Shown piece by piece: positions 9,459 to 20,120 of a stretch of 64,000 nucleotides of DNA. The DNA comes from Diploptera punctata (taxonomy: Eukaryota > Arthropoda > Insecta > Blattodea > Blaberidae), in contig JASPKZ010004953.1 in NCBI GenBank assembly GCA_030220185.1, forward strand, positions 718,501 through 782,500, written 5' to 3'. The notes below the pieces were generated by a model, which saw only the letters and a list, made by a program, of their open reading frames with translations, made no database searches and was not told where the DNA came from. Each line of letters opens with the position of its first letter. The stretch's first letter is position 1. The position numbers were made by a program, and so were the translations under genes.

Positions 9459-9535
9459 GTATTAGAACCTGTTTTAAAAACACTAGTCAATAATTTTGTC
9501 ACAGAAAGAAACTCTTCAGATGCAATGGCAATGGG
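9459..9535 (+). CDS. SDAD1: SDA1 homologue, exon 2 of those visible
   Basis: 77 bases between acceptor TGTTACAG and donor GTAAGT, phase 0 at the start and two bases of a Gly codon at the end. It reads VLEPVLKTLVNNFVTERNSS then DAMAM. In the family this block follows the LVPP motif and precedes the INAI.EI helix, so the order fits. No stop; the phase matches both neighbouring exons. Confidence 0.88.
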
Positions 9536-9569
9536 GTAAGTTTATAACATAATTGCTTTTAATAATAAC

Positions 9570-9650
9570 ATTCATTAAATTAATATTGAGAAGCTAAAGC
9601 TATTATTATGATAGAAATAAGTAAATTAATGAACACAATTAAATTGACGA
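9570..9650. repeat. tRE-2 flank fragment
   Basis: The sequence from TTAAATTAATATTGAGAAGC through AGAAATAAGTAAAT matches the left part of the tRE-2 element at 6552-6630, without the tRNA-like modules. A tRE-1 copy follows directly. Confidence 0.55.
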
Positions 9651-9654
9651 TTTT

Positions 9655-9895
9655 ATTATTAATTTAACACTTCTCACTGAAGGATAAATTATATTTAAAG
9701 AGAGAAAAATTTTCGCCTAGACCGAGACTTGAACCCGGGACCCTTGGCTTTCCGGGCCAAGTGCTCTACCAACTGAGCTACTGAGGTGAGTTGCGATCTA
9801 GATGCAAATTTTTCTCTTATGTACATTGTAATTCCCTCGCGCCAAATGCTTGAAACCGTAGCTTCTATCTTTGGAAATGACGGCCATTTATCCAA
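9655..9895 (-). mobile_element. tRE-1 single-unit copy
   Basis: One antisense tRNA-like module (about 9714-9787; GACTTGAACCCGGGACCC) with the tRE-1 tail TGACGATTTTATTATT on its left and the spacer CCAAATGCTTGAAACC on its right. Truncated within the spacer. No clear target duplication. Confidence 0.7.
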
Positions 9896-10380
9896 TAAAT
9901 TTGTATGTACAATTGTAGATTTACAGTGTTTGATACTTCACTAACTCGGAGTGGAGTTGATGAGTTATTTCTGCCCACGTGTTTTAATATCACCTTCGCG
10001 AACGGTTACTGAAGAACTTGAGTATTGCAGAATGTAGGAGCGTGAGTGAGAGTGTTTTCACACGCGTCCTCGCCTTATAAGGGCGATGACTGCTCCCATA
10101 AAGTCACCATCCCCACTCCGAGTGTAATTGGTATCCATTGTAGCTTAGAGGGGTAGGTACCATTCGTTTGGCTTTCTATGTTGGTAATAGACTCGTGTGC
10201 ACGTTTGTGCGCCTTCCAGTTATTACTATTAATGGTACTTTTAGTACTTACGAGTCTATTACTTCTTGCCACAATGGGAATCATTGCATCGTCATTATTC
10301 AAATAGTAATATAAAGAAATATAAATTAAAATAACATGCATAATATTAAGAATAATGGGCCTATTCCTAACATGCTCTTA
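9896..10380. other. Unrecognised intronic DNA with short inverted repeats
   Basis: Less AT-rich than its surroundings. Two small inverted pairs are visible: ACTCGGAGTGGAG (about 9942) with CACTCCGAGTG (about 10114), and GGTAATAGACTCGT (about 10184) with ACGAGTCTATTACT (about 10250). It may be a decayed DNA transposon; no coding support. Confidence 0.35.
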
Positions 10381-10402
10381 ACAAAAAATAATTTATCTTT
10401 TA

Positions 10403-10585
10403 TAGGAAAAAATCACTATGAGGTTTAATTTAAGATTAAATTAAAATATTTCATACCTCACCTCTCATATCCTGTTTTCTCTTAATTTCATGAATATTTT
10501 GATGTCTTTTCTTAAACTCAATAAATTTATGTTGAAATCTGGATATGAGGTGAGGTTTTGAAACATTTTAATTTAATCTTAAAGA
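10403..10585. mobile_element. PLE-type palindromic hairpin
   Basis: Outer ends AATCACTATGAGGTTTAATT and the complementary AATTTAATCTTAA, inner CCTCACCTCTCATATCC against GGATATGAGGTGAGG. The centre has decayed and has no clear ribozyme core. Confidence 0.6.
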
Positions 10586-10993
10586 AATAATAAAATGAAC
10601 TGATATAATCTAACGTTAATAGTGAATATTGCCATTGATATTTGTATTTACACCGTCACAAATAGATCTTATGCTTATTGTCTGATTTCCAATATTGTTC
10701 CAGACACCCTCCAAGCACATGAAACAAAAGAAAGAGAAGGAGCAGTATACAAAGAGAGAAATTTAATTCATAATTCTAAATTATAATTTGTCATTCAGTG
10801 AGAAATATTACATTTACGAGGGTGGATCAAATATAAACCAGAATTTGTATCTGGAGGCTCTGATAGCAAACTGCAAAGGTTGCGGTTTGGAGGGGAAGTT
10901 GGTGGGGGTGTCTGAAGTAGGGAACTTGATGTGTCACACTCCGAAGAGCGGCTGCTTGCTTCAGTACGCCATGAACGAGCAAGAGGTACACAC

Positions 10994-11888
10994 TAAATTT
11001 GAAGAGAAAAATTTTCGCCTAGACCGGGACTCGAACCCGGGACCCTTGGCTTTCCGGGCCAAGTGCTCTACCAACTGAGCTACCGAGGCGAGTTACGATC
11101 TAGACGCAAATTTTTCTCTTATATACGTTGTGATTCCCTATCGCCAAATGCTTTTGAAACCATTGTTTCTATCTTTGCAAATGGCGGCTTCTTAGTTAAG
11201 AAGACATTTATTGGAAATTTAACATTACTTTAAAAGCCAGTAAGGCCTCTAATGATGTTTTTATTATTAATTTAACATTTCTCAATGAAAGATAAATTAA
11301 ATTTGAAGAGAAAAATTTTCGCCTAGACCGGGACTCGAACCCGGGACCCTTGGCTTTCCGGGCCAAGTGCTCTACCAACTGAGCTACCGAGGCGAGTTAC
11401 GATCTAGACGCAAATTTTTCTCTTATATACGTTGTAATTCCCTATCCTCGGTAGCTCAGTTGGTAGAGCACTTGGCCCGGAAAGCCAAGGGTCCCGGGTT
11501 CGAGTCCCGGTCTAGGCGAAAATTTTTCTCTTCAAATTTAATTTATCTTTCATTGAGAAATGTTAAATTAATAATAAAAACATCATTAGAGGCCTTACTG
11601 GCTTTTAAAGTAATGTTAAATTTCCAATAAATGTCTTCTTAACTAAGAAGCCGCCATTTGCAAAGATAGAAACAATGGTTTCAAAAGCATTTGGCGATAG
11701 GGAATTACAACGTATATAAGAGAAAAATTTGCGTCTAGATCGTAACTCGCCTCGGTAGCTCAGTTGGTAGAGCACTTGGCCCGGAAAGCCAAGGGTCCCG
11801 GGTTCGAGTCCCGGTCTAGGCGAAAATTTTTCTCTTCAAATTTAATTTATCTTTCATTGAGAAATGTTAAATTAATAATAAAAACATC
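10994..11888. mobile_element. tRE-1 element with two inverted and two direct tRNA-like modules
   Basis: Exact AAGAGGTACACAC duplications (10981-10993 and 11889-11901) bound the insert. Modules: minus at about 11023-11096 and 11323-11396, plus at about 11445-11518 and 11746-11819. It starts TAAATTTGAAGAGAAAAA and ends AATAATAAAAACATC; the array at 7117-9140 has the same two ends in reverse orientation. The turn-around lies at about 11440. Confidence 0.85.
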
Positions 11889-11902
11889 AAGAGGTACACA
11901 CG

Positions 11903-12573
11903 TCTGTTGCACAAAGCATTATTATTAAGTTTTTGGCGAAAGAAGGCACTAAACCGTCTGAAATTTTGAGAAGGCTCCATGTGCAGTTCGGGGAAGCAAC
12001 CCTTTCGAAGACGTGGGTGTATGATTGGTGCAAATAAATTTTAGCGGGCCGGGATCCAGTGGAAAATGAGCCCCACCAAAGATGGCAACGAACAAGCATC
12101 ACTGCAGACAACATTCATGCTGTACGGGACCTTATTGAGGAGGATCGGCGCGTAACAATTTCTGAAATTGCTTCATACGTTGGAATAAGCTTCGGAAAGC
12201 AGCATATCGCAACAAGTGCTGCCGGAAACCGATCTGAAATGTGATTGTGCTGCATGACAATGCAAGGCCACACACTTCTCGGTTGACACAAGAAAAACTG
12301 ACGAAAATGCATTGGACACCTCTGGAACATCCTCCTTACAGTCCAGATTTGTCACCCTGTGACTACCATTTGGTTGCGTCACTGAAAGAAGACCTGGGAG
12401 GATGGTGGTTTGGTTACATTACAGCGGTAGAGGAGTTCGTGCGTAACTGGCTGACTACACGTCATCCCTCGTTCTTCAAGGACGGCATCAAAAAGTTGCC
12501 AACTCGATGGCAAAAGTGTGTTGGAAATGCAGGAGACTATGTAGAAAAATGGTCAATGGCCATACCATGTTGA
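11903..12573 (+). pseudogene. Mariner transposase remnant
   Basis: Frames with stops and gaps read PSEILRRLHVQFGEATLSKT, ITADNIHAVRDLIEEDRRVT and then VLHDNARPHTS and PYSPDLSPCDYHL, the mariner order of helix-turn-helix, second catalytic Asp and third Asp (DD34D type, SPDLSPCDYH). The part with the first catalytic Asp is missing between about 12200 and 12240. Defective. Confidence 0.85.
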
Positions 12574-12641
12574 AAATACCGGTTCTCGTCCGATCACCGC
12601 AGTCAAGCAACATTGGGCATGGTTAGTACTTGGATGGGTGA
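12552..12641 (+). pseudogene. 5S rRNA-derived sequence, SINE head
   Basis: Covers roughly the first three quarters of 5S rRNA, including the internal pol III promoter (A box to C box). It stops at GGATGGGTGA and continues directly into the tRNA-like unit. It lacks the 3' part, so it is not a functional 5S gene. Confidence 0.85.
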
Positions 12642-13237
12642 AGGGGGCATGCCATAGCGTAGTGGTTAAGGCACTGCGTTACAAGCCAGAAGGTCGAGGG
12701 TTCGAGCCCCGGTGGGGTCAGGATTTTTAAACTGACCCAAACCTTCTGGCGGCACTATGGCCCTGGGGTTGACTCAGCCTCTGACGAAAATGAGTACCAG
12801 ACGCTTGTTCTGGGGGTAAAGGCAGCTGTCACGCAGGGCTGACATCAAGTGCCGATTGTTCAGAAAAGTGGGAGCCTTAATCTCCTACTACCCCAAGGGC
12901 CTCCTGAGGCCTGTAATGGGATCACTTTTAAGGGGGCACGCCGTAGCGTAGTGGTTAAGGCACTGAGCTACAAGCCAGAGGGTCGAGGGTTCAAGTCCCG
13001 TTGGGGTCAGGATTTTTAAACTGATCCAAACCCTCTGGCGGCACTATGGCCCTGGGGTCAACTCAGCCTCTAACGGAAATGAGTACCAGACACTTGTTCT
13101 GGGGGTAAAGGCGACCGTCACGCAGGGCTGACAACCCGGCTGACATAAAGTGCCGATTGTCTAGAAAAAGTGGGAGCCTTAACCTCCTACTACCCCAAGG
13201 GCCTCCGGGTCTGTTGTGGGATCACTTTACTTTTTTT
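12552..13237 (+). mobile_element. Composite SINE: 5S rRNA head plus two tRNA-type SINE units
   Basis: The insert is bounded by TATGTAGAAAAATG at 12538-12551 and 13238-13251. Its first ~90 bases (12552-12641) follow 5S rRNA from the first nucleotide, including GGTTCTCGTCCGATCACCG and GGTTAGTACTTGGATGGGTG. Two copies of a tRNA-headed SINE follow (about 12642-12930 and 12931-13230), each with GCGTAGTGGTTAAGGCACTG and a B box in GGGTTCGAGCCC or GGGTTCAAGTCC. It ends in TTTACTTTTTTTT. Confidence 0.85.
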
Positions 13238-13446
13238 TATGTAGAAAAATGAGGTGGTGGTTTTGTATTCTTTTGTTAATTCAATAAAATTGTAAACAAT
13301 AATTCCGGTTTATATTTGATTCACCCTCGTAAAAGTAAATTACTTGTTCATTTATGTTAGTATTGGCTCATGATGTACATGTTGTATAACTGAGATCTTG
13401 AGATGTTCTTTGTTCACATTCATACTGAGAATTTTATCAATTACAG

Positions 13447-13621
13447 ATTAAATGCAGTAAGAGAGATTTGCAGCCGTTGTCCTCTAGTGATGTCAGAAGA
13501 TTTGCTAAGGGATCTTGTTGAGTACAAAACTTACAGAAACAAAAGTGTTATGATGGCTGCAAGATCACTTATTCATCTTTTTCGAAAATCCATGCCTGAA
13601 CTTCTACACAAAAGAGATAGA
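13447..13621 (+). CDS. SDAD1: SDA1 homologue, exon 3 of those visible
   Basis: 175 bases between acceptor ATTACAG and donor GTATGT. The first base completes a Gly codon from the previous exon; the exon then reads LNAVREICSRCPLVMSEDLL, VEYKTYRNKSVMMAARSLIH and so on to HKRDR. This is one of the best conserved blocks of SDA1 proteins (INA..EI..RCPL.M.E.LL.DL..YK..K.K.V..AAR.LI.LFR). No stop or indel. Confidence 0.92.
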
Positions 13622-13649
13622 GTATGTATATGCAAGCATTCAAAACTTG

Positions 13650-13960
13650 TTATATTTAAATTAATGTTGGGAAGTAAACATTATGAGGTTATATCATTAA
13701 TAGTGAGTGGAGAACATATTTTTAACGACTCACCTCATATAATTTCAAATTTCATTGATACCGGCGGTTTCATACAATATCTTGTCCCTCTTCAGCCATG
13801 GCTACCACTGATGAAATTCTCTGGTTGTTGATTTCTCTAAGGACATCACCTCTTGTGCTGCCATCTTTGGTTGGGATTATAAACTTTGTAATTAAATTTT
13901 TATCCACCGGAATATCGAAGTTCATAGATCAGTATTTATTCTTCTGAATGAGTATCTTTT
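13650..13960 (-). mobile_element. PLE 3' end and C-terminal coding remnant
   Basis: Minus strand: the PLE tail reads SMNFDIPVDKNLI, TKFI and SSVVAMAEEGQDIV, followed by the terminal sequence (TTTGATACCGGCGG region) and the outer end GTTTACTTCCCAACATTAA. It continues the PLE broken off at about 15656, so LINE and tRE insertions split one PLE copy. Confidence 0.7.
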
Positions 13961-13965
13961 CCCTT

Positions 13966-14210
13966 CGATGTTTTTATTATTAATTTCATACATCTCAATG
14001 ATGGCTAAATCATATTTAAAGAGAAAAATTATACGCTCAGACCAGGACTTGAACCCGGGACCCTTGGTTTTCTAGTCCAAGTGCTCTACCATTTGAGCTA
14101 CCTGAGCAAGTACCAATCTAAACGCAAATCTTTCTCTATATACGTTGTAATTCCCAAGGGTCCCGGGTTCAAGTCCCGGTCTGAGCGTATAATTTTTCTC
14201 TTTAAATATG
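13966..14210. mobile_element. tRE-1 copy with 12 bp target duplication
   Basis: ATCTTTTCCCTT flanks it at 13954-13965 and 14211-14222. It has one complete antisense module (about 14033-14106; GACTTGAACCCGGGACCC) and only the 3' half of the facing sense module (from about 14157), so the inner spacer has been lost. The tail CGATGTTTTTATTATT marks the same terminus as in other copies. Confidence 0.8.
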
Positions 14211-14221
14211 ATCTTTTCCCT

Positions 14222-15655
14222 TACTTACTTTTACTTTTGAGGGTCTCTCCACTTTTCAGCGGTTACCCTGTATTCCCATTCGCCATTCTTGCCGATCACG
14301 CCATTCAACCTCCTCCAGACCTCGGTCGTTCATCAATCTATGGATCTCTCCTCTCCAAGTTGTTCTTGGCCTGCACCGTTTCCTTCTACCAGAAGGTGAC
14401 CATTCCAAAAGAGTTTTGGGCCACCTATCATCCTCCATTCTCCTGACATGGACATACCACTGAAGAGCTCGTCTTTCGATCCTTTCCACCACTCTCTCCT
14501 CCATATCCATCATCTGCCTCACTTCTTCATTTCTTCTTCACTCCAACCTGGACACCCTGGCACTACGTCTTATTCCATCCATCTCCACTGCCAAGATCTT
14601 AGTTTTTTGTCCCTCTATCAAAGTCCATCCCTCAGCACCATAAGTCATTATGCTTTCCACAACAGACTTCAAAATCCTCTTCTTCTGTGGTTTGACATGG
14701 TCCTACTCCACAGTACTCCATTCAACATTTTTATGGCTCTTCGTGCTTGTACTAACCTGCTATCTACTTCAGCTTTACAACTCCCTGATTCATCAATAAG
14801 TGATCCCAAATATTTAAATTTTTTAACAGCTCTAATAATTCCTTGGGATAGGGATATATCTCGTCCACTTCCTCCTACTACAAGATATTCAGTTTTTTCC
14901 ATGTTTACTCTTAATCTTCCTATTTCAAAAGCATTTAGAAGTTTTCTCATCGTGTATTTCACATCCTCACGACTCTGAGCTATCAACACTTGATCGTCTG
15001 CAAATAATAAGGAATGTACTGTGCCACCTTGGACTAATACTCCCATGCCTCCACAATATCGATTCCACTGCTCCAATATATGCTGGATATATATTTTGAA
15101 CAGAGTAGGGGACATACTACAGCTCTGTCGCAGGCTTTTAGTAGTTCTGAATGGAGAGGATATCATCTTACCCACTTTAACCGAAGCCTGACACTGCTGG
15201 TACAACCGTCGGACAAGTGAAATTGTTGGTAAATCGATACCAACATCAACCATTGCATCCCAAAGTTGGTTGATTGGCTCTGAGTCATAGGCCTTTTCTA
15301 AATCAACAAATATCAAATGAATTTCCTGGCCCTTAGTATGTGATTTTTCTGTTATCTGTCTCAGACTAAAAATGTGATCCATGCATGATTTCCCTCTGGT
15401 AAATCCTGCTTGGTCTTCCAACATTCTTCCTTCGATAGTGTGTTCAAGTCTGTTTGTGATGATACTGCTAAAAATTCTACTCATGGATGACATCACACTG
15501 ATTCCTCTGTAAATTCCAGGGTCTTTACGATTTCCCTTTTTATGAATAGATGTTATATATGACATACACCAATCCTTTGGTATTTCATCACCCACCAAAA
15601 TCTGATTAAACATTTTACAGATAAGTCTTTTTAATAAGGGGGGTCCATATTCCCA
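14222..15655 (-). pseudogene. LINE reverse transcriptase, 3' part of ORF2
   Basis: Minus strand, 15655 down to about 14256. It reads the RT palm: YRGISVMSSMSRIFSSIITN (motif 2), the FVDLEKAYD motif, and LLFADDQVLIA with the catalytic FADD box. One frame break near 14669 is followed by the C-terminal tail with RALQWYVHVRRMEDDRW. The ORF from 15808 to 14669 is joined in frame to PLE coding sequence at about 15655, with no separate start. No endonuclease domain is visible. It sits inside a PLE copy. Confidence 0.85.
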
Positions 15656-16240
15656 AATTGTCAATTCCAACAGTTTATCCAATTGTTTCAAAAGTTTTGC
15701 TTCTTTTTCAATTTTATGATGTTCTAGCAAACTATGTGCAGCAATTGCTGGTTTTTCAATTTCACAATTTTTAATATTTCTAAAATGTTCTTTAGTGCAT
15801 GTTTCCAAATTCCTTTTTGTTTTTCCTATGTATACTTTGCTACAATCATTACAATTTATTTAATAAATTCCAGATTTCTTACTGTCTGGGATGTTGATTT
15901 TTTTATTTGCGCTTAGAAGTTTTCCAGATTTAATTTATTTATTGGTGCCAAAGTAATGTTGTGTTTGTCAAACATTTTTTTGAAATTTCCTATGTACTAC
16001 TGGATGGTAAGTAATTTTCTTGAAATTCTTCTTTTCTTTACTAACAGTTTGTAGGGTAGAGCATTCTTTAAGTTGTTTTATCTTTTTGAATTTCTTTAAT
16101 TTGTTTGATATTATACTCTTATTGAAACCATTTAATCTGGCTATATTTAGGATATTCTTGTATTTTTTTCTTAAAATTTTCTTCTTTTAGTGGGACATTT
16201 ATCAATGTATATGAGGCTATTAAATATTGCATGTTTATGT
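15656..16240 (-). pseudogene. PLE fragment: RT C-terminus to GIY-YIG domain
   Basis: Minus strand from about 16240: fragments HKHAIFNS, LKECSTLQTV, then a GIY-YIG endonuclease remnant (KVYIGKTKRNLE with EHFRNIKNCEIE). A stop and small indels interrupt it. The protein continues as far as LELTIWE at 15656, where the LINE begins. Confidence 0.75.
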
Positions 16241-16244
16241 TTCA

Positions 16245-16790
16245 ATCCTCTGGCATTGAATAACATTAGAGTGGATCATAATGACAGATTTGTCTCTTTT
16301 GATGTTATTTCATTATTTCCGAGTATTCCAATTAAAATAAGTTGATTTTTTTTTGGAAAAATGGTTGAGCTCCTTAGAATTAAAAAGAGAAGTAATAGAG
16401 TAATACATCAACCTCACAAAACTTTGTATAAACAATGCTTATTTTACCTTCAACGGCAAATTTTACTAACAAGTTTCAGATTTATCTATGCGCAATCCTC
16501 TTTCATCATTTTTGGCTAATTTGTTCATGAGTTACTTTGAGTGCCATATCACCAATGGTTACCCATGGATTTTCAAGAGTTGGTACAGATATGTGGACGA
16601 CATTTTTTCGATAAGAAATTCTAAACATTTTGAAGATGCTATGAAATTGCTTAATCTACAAGATGTATCAATAAAATTTACCATAGGATTAGAAATTAAA
16701 AATCAAATTCCATTTTTAGACCAAAACATAATTGGGACATTCCATACGAAATCGGCAAAAAAATTGTGAAAAATGAACTCACATCTTTAA
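16245..16790 (+). pseudogene. PLE reverse transcriptase fragment, opposite orientation
   Basis: Plus strand: NDRFVSFDVISLFPSIPI (RT motif with catalytic Asp), then LSSFLANLFM and SWYRYVDDIFSI (the YVDD box), ending at IPFLDQ. It abuts the minus-strand PLE fragment head to head at about 16240, so a second PLE or an inverted duplicate is involved. Frameshifts are present. Confidence 0.8.
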
Positions 16791-17481
16791 AAGTTTACCA
16801 TTTTTTTTACAGTGAAACTTTATGATATACTGAATATCTGTACCGAATTTCAAGTCTTCGCTTGGTGTAATTAAATAGTAATAGAGCTGTCAATTTATCG
16901 TATTGTTTTAAATAGTCTCTTTTATAAAATATATTTCTCGAAGTATGGCTATTCCCTCAACTTGAAAAGATAGTCACATTATAGATGATTTTATGCTCTA
17001 TCGCGTGAAAATTAGTATGTTAATATTTACGTTTTTCTGAAGGGCGTAAATGCTATTAATATGCAATTGACCTTCCTCACCAAAAAAATTATAAAATCAA
17101 AAAGTGCCACATTATTACCTGAACACCAGTTAATTTTTTGTAATTAGTATTAAAGTGGAGTCTTGAAAGGAAACTACCAAAAATAATTATTTTTCCTAAA
17201 ATCTCCTATGTGTAGACTGCCCGCAATACCTTTCGCATGAGTGGAGATCGCTCGCTCGTACAAACAATGACGGAACTACTTGGTAATAGTCCTTTGCGCA
17301 CTAACAAATATTTTTATTGTTATTATCATCATTACATTATTTTTATTATCATTATAACAATTATTACATTATCATCATCATCGTGGACTAGTGGTTACTC
17401 TGCACGCCTCCGATTCCGAGGTTCGCGGGTTCAAACTCGATAGGAATCAATGGAATTTTAAAGGCGTAACAATTCTGAATG
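16791..17481. other. AT-rich DNA, no recognised feature
   Basis: No coding support. A CAT-rich low-complexity run lies at about 17325-17390, and GACTAGTGGTTACTCTGCAC with GGTTCGCGGGTTCAAAC (about 17386-17438) resembles a degenerate tRNA-type SINE head. Confidence 0.35.
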
Positions 17482-18000
17482 CTATTTTGCTATTTTAATG
17501 CTATGTTTTGATGCATTAAAATGCTGTTGTACTCTTCTTACTGACCAGGAGAGTGGAAGCAACGTTAGAATTTTGATTTTATCTTTTTTATCACTGCTAG
17601 CAGCAAACGCCTTCTTAAGATTTTCCAAAACCTCAATTTCATATTTATCCTCTTCTTCACTTGAAGAGTCAAATTGGTGGAAAATTTTATTTTTAATTGC
17701 CTGAGTTACACTTTTATATTTATTTTTCACATATTTATTGTGAGACATTTTTGCTCTCTTAATGGGATTACTACAATTAATGCAATTACTATATATTTTT
17801 GCCAAGAGGCAGTGTTCTTGGGGTACCCCGAATTCCTCACAGATCCATGGAGGGACAGATCTGAAATTTTTTAAACTACTCTTATGTCGTCGTCCGAGTG
17901 GATTGAAGCACTTTCCATTCACATAACACCAGTTAGGCTTATTCATAATAGACAGTGTAATTATATGTACAGTAATAAAATAAAACACTTCAATCTGCAA
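17482..18000 (-). CDS. Unrecognised 172-residue ORF, possibly transposon ORF
   Basis: An uninterrupted minus-strand frame. Starting at the inner Met of MNKPNWCYVNGKCFNPLG gives about 153 residues. Visible: paired Cys residues (WCYVNGKC and CINCSNPI), a basic middle, an acidic SSSEEEDKYE segment, and a C-terminal LPLSWSVRRVQQHFNASKHS that looks like a helix-turn-helix. Similar C-terminal motifs occur in uncharacterised arthropod mobile-element proteins as far as I recall, so this may be the N-terminal exon of a DNA-transposon protein lying in an SDA1 intron. Function unknown. Confidence 0.45.
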   Translation of the reverse strand: MQIEVFYFITVHIITLSIMNKPNWCYVNGKCFNPLGRRHKSSLKNFRSVPPWICEEFGVPQEHCLLAKIYSNCINCSNPIKRAKMSHNKYVKNKYKSVTQAIKNKIFHQFDSSSEEEDKYEIEVLENLKKAFAASSDKKDKIKILTLLPLSWSVRRVQQHFNASKHSIKIAK

Positions 18001-18430
18001 ACTTGTTAGTTAAAAACGATAAAAGATTATTTTAAATTTGATTGTAATACTTAAAATAATGAGGTGACACACTAAACACACATACTGATTTAAATCTACT
18101 GTCTAGTAAATAATCTGAACTTGAGAATTGTTGATAGAGGAACAGATGTTTTAAGAAGACGCGCTGATTCAGCATTTCATTCGTTTGTTAGGAAGTGATA
18201 CGAGTATTAAAACATTCGGTTTTATTTGGAAGTGATATCTTTTAACAACACTATTTCGTCATAGTTTCCAGGGTACAATACAGTACACTCAATAAAATAT
18301 TATTTTAAGATTGAAATTAGTAATTATAACATAATAAAAATCTATACCAATTTATTCAATTAATGGTTTAAGAGTTTTTATTATAATATTTCATTTAATT
18401 GCAATGAAAAATTTGTAACAAAATAAATAA
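18001..18430. other. AT-rich intronic DNA, nothing recognised
   Basis: No ORF, tRNA-like module or hairpin seen. Confidence 0.4.
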
Positions 18431-18853
18431 TTTGTTTTAAGGGAGGAAAGAAGATTACGAGTATTTGAGAATAAAGTTCTTAGGAAAATATTTTGATCAA
18501 AAAGAGATGAACAGACAGGTGAACGGAAGAAACTACATAATAGTGAGCTACATGATATGTATAGAAAGCCAGATATAATAACAGTTAAGTCTCGTAGGCT
18601 TCGATGGGCAGGTCATGTGGTACGTATGGAGGATGAAAGAGGTGCTTGGAAAATTCTGGTAGGAAAACCGGAGGGAAAACACCCAGTTGGAAGACTAAGA
18701 ATGAGGTGGGAGAATAACATTATACATGATTTGAGGGAAGTAAATTATACAGGGGATAATTGGAAAACGTTAGCTCGGGATGGGATGTATGGAGAGCTTA
18801 TGTCTTCGCTGCCATGAACCTACAGGTTCCACAGAGCCAGTGAGTGAGTTAGT
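18431..18853 (+). pseudogene. LINE 3' end (GRPRMRWENN family)
   Basis: Reads RRLRWAGHVVRMEDERGAWK, LVGKPEGKHPVGRLRMRWEN and the 3' end CAGTGAGTGAGTTAG. Several substitutions and a TGA (at about 18495) show it is old. 5'-truncated. Confidence 0.85.
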
Positions 18854-19500
18854 TATAAATAATTTGTTTAATAATTCACAGTAAACGTAAGTAACAGAGC
18901 TCTTTACTTATCACTTCAGCAATAAAATTTGATAAATAAATATCTACTGCGTAGGAATTAAAATATCGCCACTTTTATAAATTTACGGTACTGTTCCATT
19001 AAGCACAACATATAATAATTTATTCGATTTAATGGCAGTTGAAAAAGTCACTGATGAAGCTCTTTTAATAAAGTACGCGCGCGACCTTGGTCGTGAAATG
19101 AATCTGATGCACCGTGGACCCGCGAGTTTTTTTAAGAAAATAGAATAAAAAACATTTATATTGTCTGAACTATTCAAGTCTCCAAAAGGGTAATTGCTGA
19201 AAATTAATCCTTATTACGTGAATAGTATCCTGTATTTTTTTCGTTTTCATTTTTTGATATGTACTGCAGTAAACCGCCATAAAACAGAAAATTGACACCG
19301 AAAATAAAAATATCCTAATTATAAAAATAACACCCTTAAACTACATGATATCACCTATATTAACAAATTTTTGCTGTTTACTGTTTCAGAAATATTAGTT
19401 AGTAAACGTTTTAGTTTATCATATTTACGATAATTTTAGATCATCATAACTACGAACCTATAAATGATAAAAATTAAATTTCTGTATTAATACGTTTATA
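18854..19500. other. AT-rich intronic DNA, nothing recognised
   Basis: Only short ORFs; a GC-rich island at about 19073-19120 (ACGCGCGCGACC) has no recognised origin. Confidence 0.4.
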
Positions 19501-20106
19501 AATGTATTCACTATATTTAGGGATACATAAAATTAAAAAAAATAAATTGCAAGATTTTTTGCTGTCCGATTTGATATGGAATGTCCCAATTAGGAATGAA
19601 AAAACCCAAAAAATTGAATTTGATATATACAGGAAAGATACACATGGTGATAATTATATAAAATCAACATACTTCAATCCTATTACACATAAACATGCAA
19701 TATTTAATAGCCTCTTATATAGATTAATTAAATGTCCCATTAAATGAAGAAATTTTTAAGAAAGAATACAATAATATTCTAAATATAGCCAGACTAAATT
19801 GTTTCAATAAGAAAATAACAACAAACAAATTAAGAAATTCAAACATAAAAAAACGACTTAAAGAATACTCTACCCTACAAACTGTTAGTGAAGAAAATGG
19901 GAAATTCGATAAAATTACTTACATCCTGCAGTACATAGGAAATTTCAAAGAATGTTTGACAAACACAACATTACTTTGGCACCAATAAACAATTTATTCT
20001 GGGAAAACTTCTAAGTACCAATAAAAAAAATCAACATTCCAGACAGTAAAAAGGGGGGGGGGAGTCTGAAGAGAATATCAAGGACATTTGAAATTGTATG
20101 AGGTGA
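19501..20106 (+). pseudogene. PLE fragment: RT C-terminus and linker
   Basis: Reads KIEFDIYRKDTHGDNYIKST and THKHAIFNSLLYRLIKCPI, then frame-shifted linker (NSNIKKRLKEYSTLQ) to about 20040, where GIY-YIG sequence would follow. A run GGGGGGGGGG at 20052-20062 and a hairpin-end fragment close it. This region joins the RT palm to the endonuclease in PLE proteins. Confidence 0.75.
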
Positions 20107-20120
20107 GTCGTTAAAAATAT

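Larger units (their letters stand above)
10817..13329 (+). mobile_element. Mariner element carrying two nested insertions
   Basis: Terminal inverted repeats CGAGGGTGGATCAAATATAA (left) and TTATATTTGATTCACCCTCG (right) are flanked by TA on both sides. Removing the tRE-1 insert (10994-11888) and the 5S/tRNA SINE insert (12552-13237) with one copy of each target duplication leaves about 0.9 kb, shorter than a full mariner of about 1.3 kb, so it also has internal deletions. Confidence 0.85.

Noticed and set aside
10075..10341. 88-codon minus-strand gene
   Set aside because: No recognisable motif and it lies across small inverted repeats; likely chance.
12552..12641. Functional 5S rRNA gene
   Set aside because: It lacks the 3' quarter and continues straight into a tRNA-type SINE within a target duplication.
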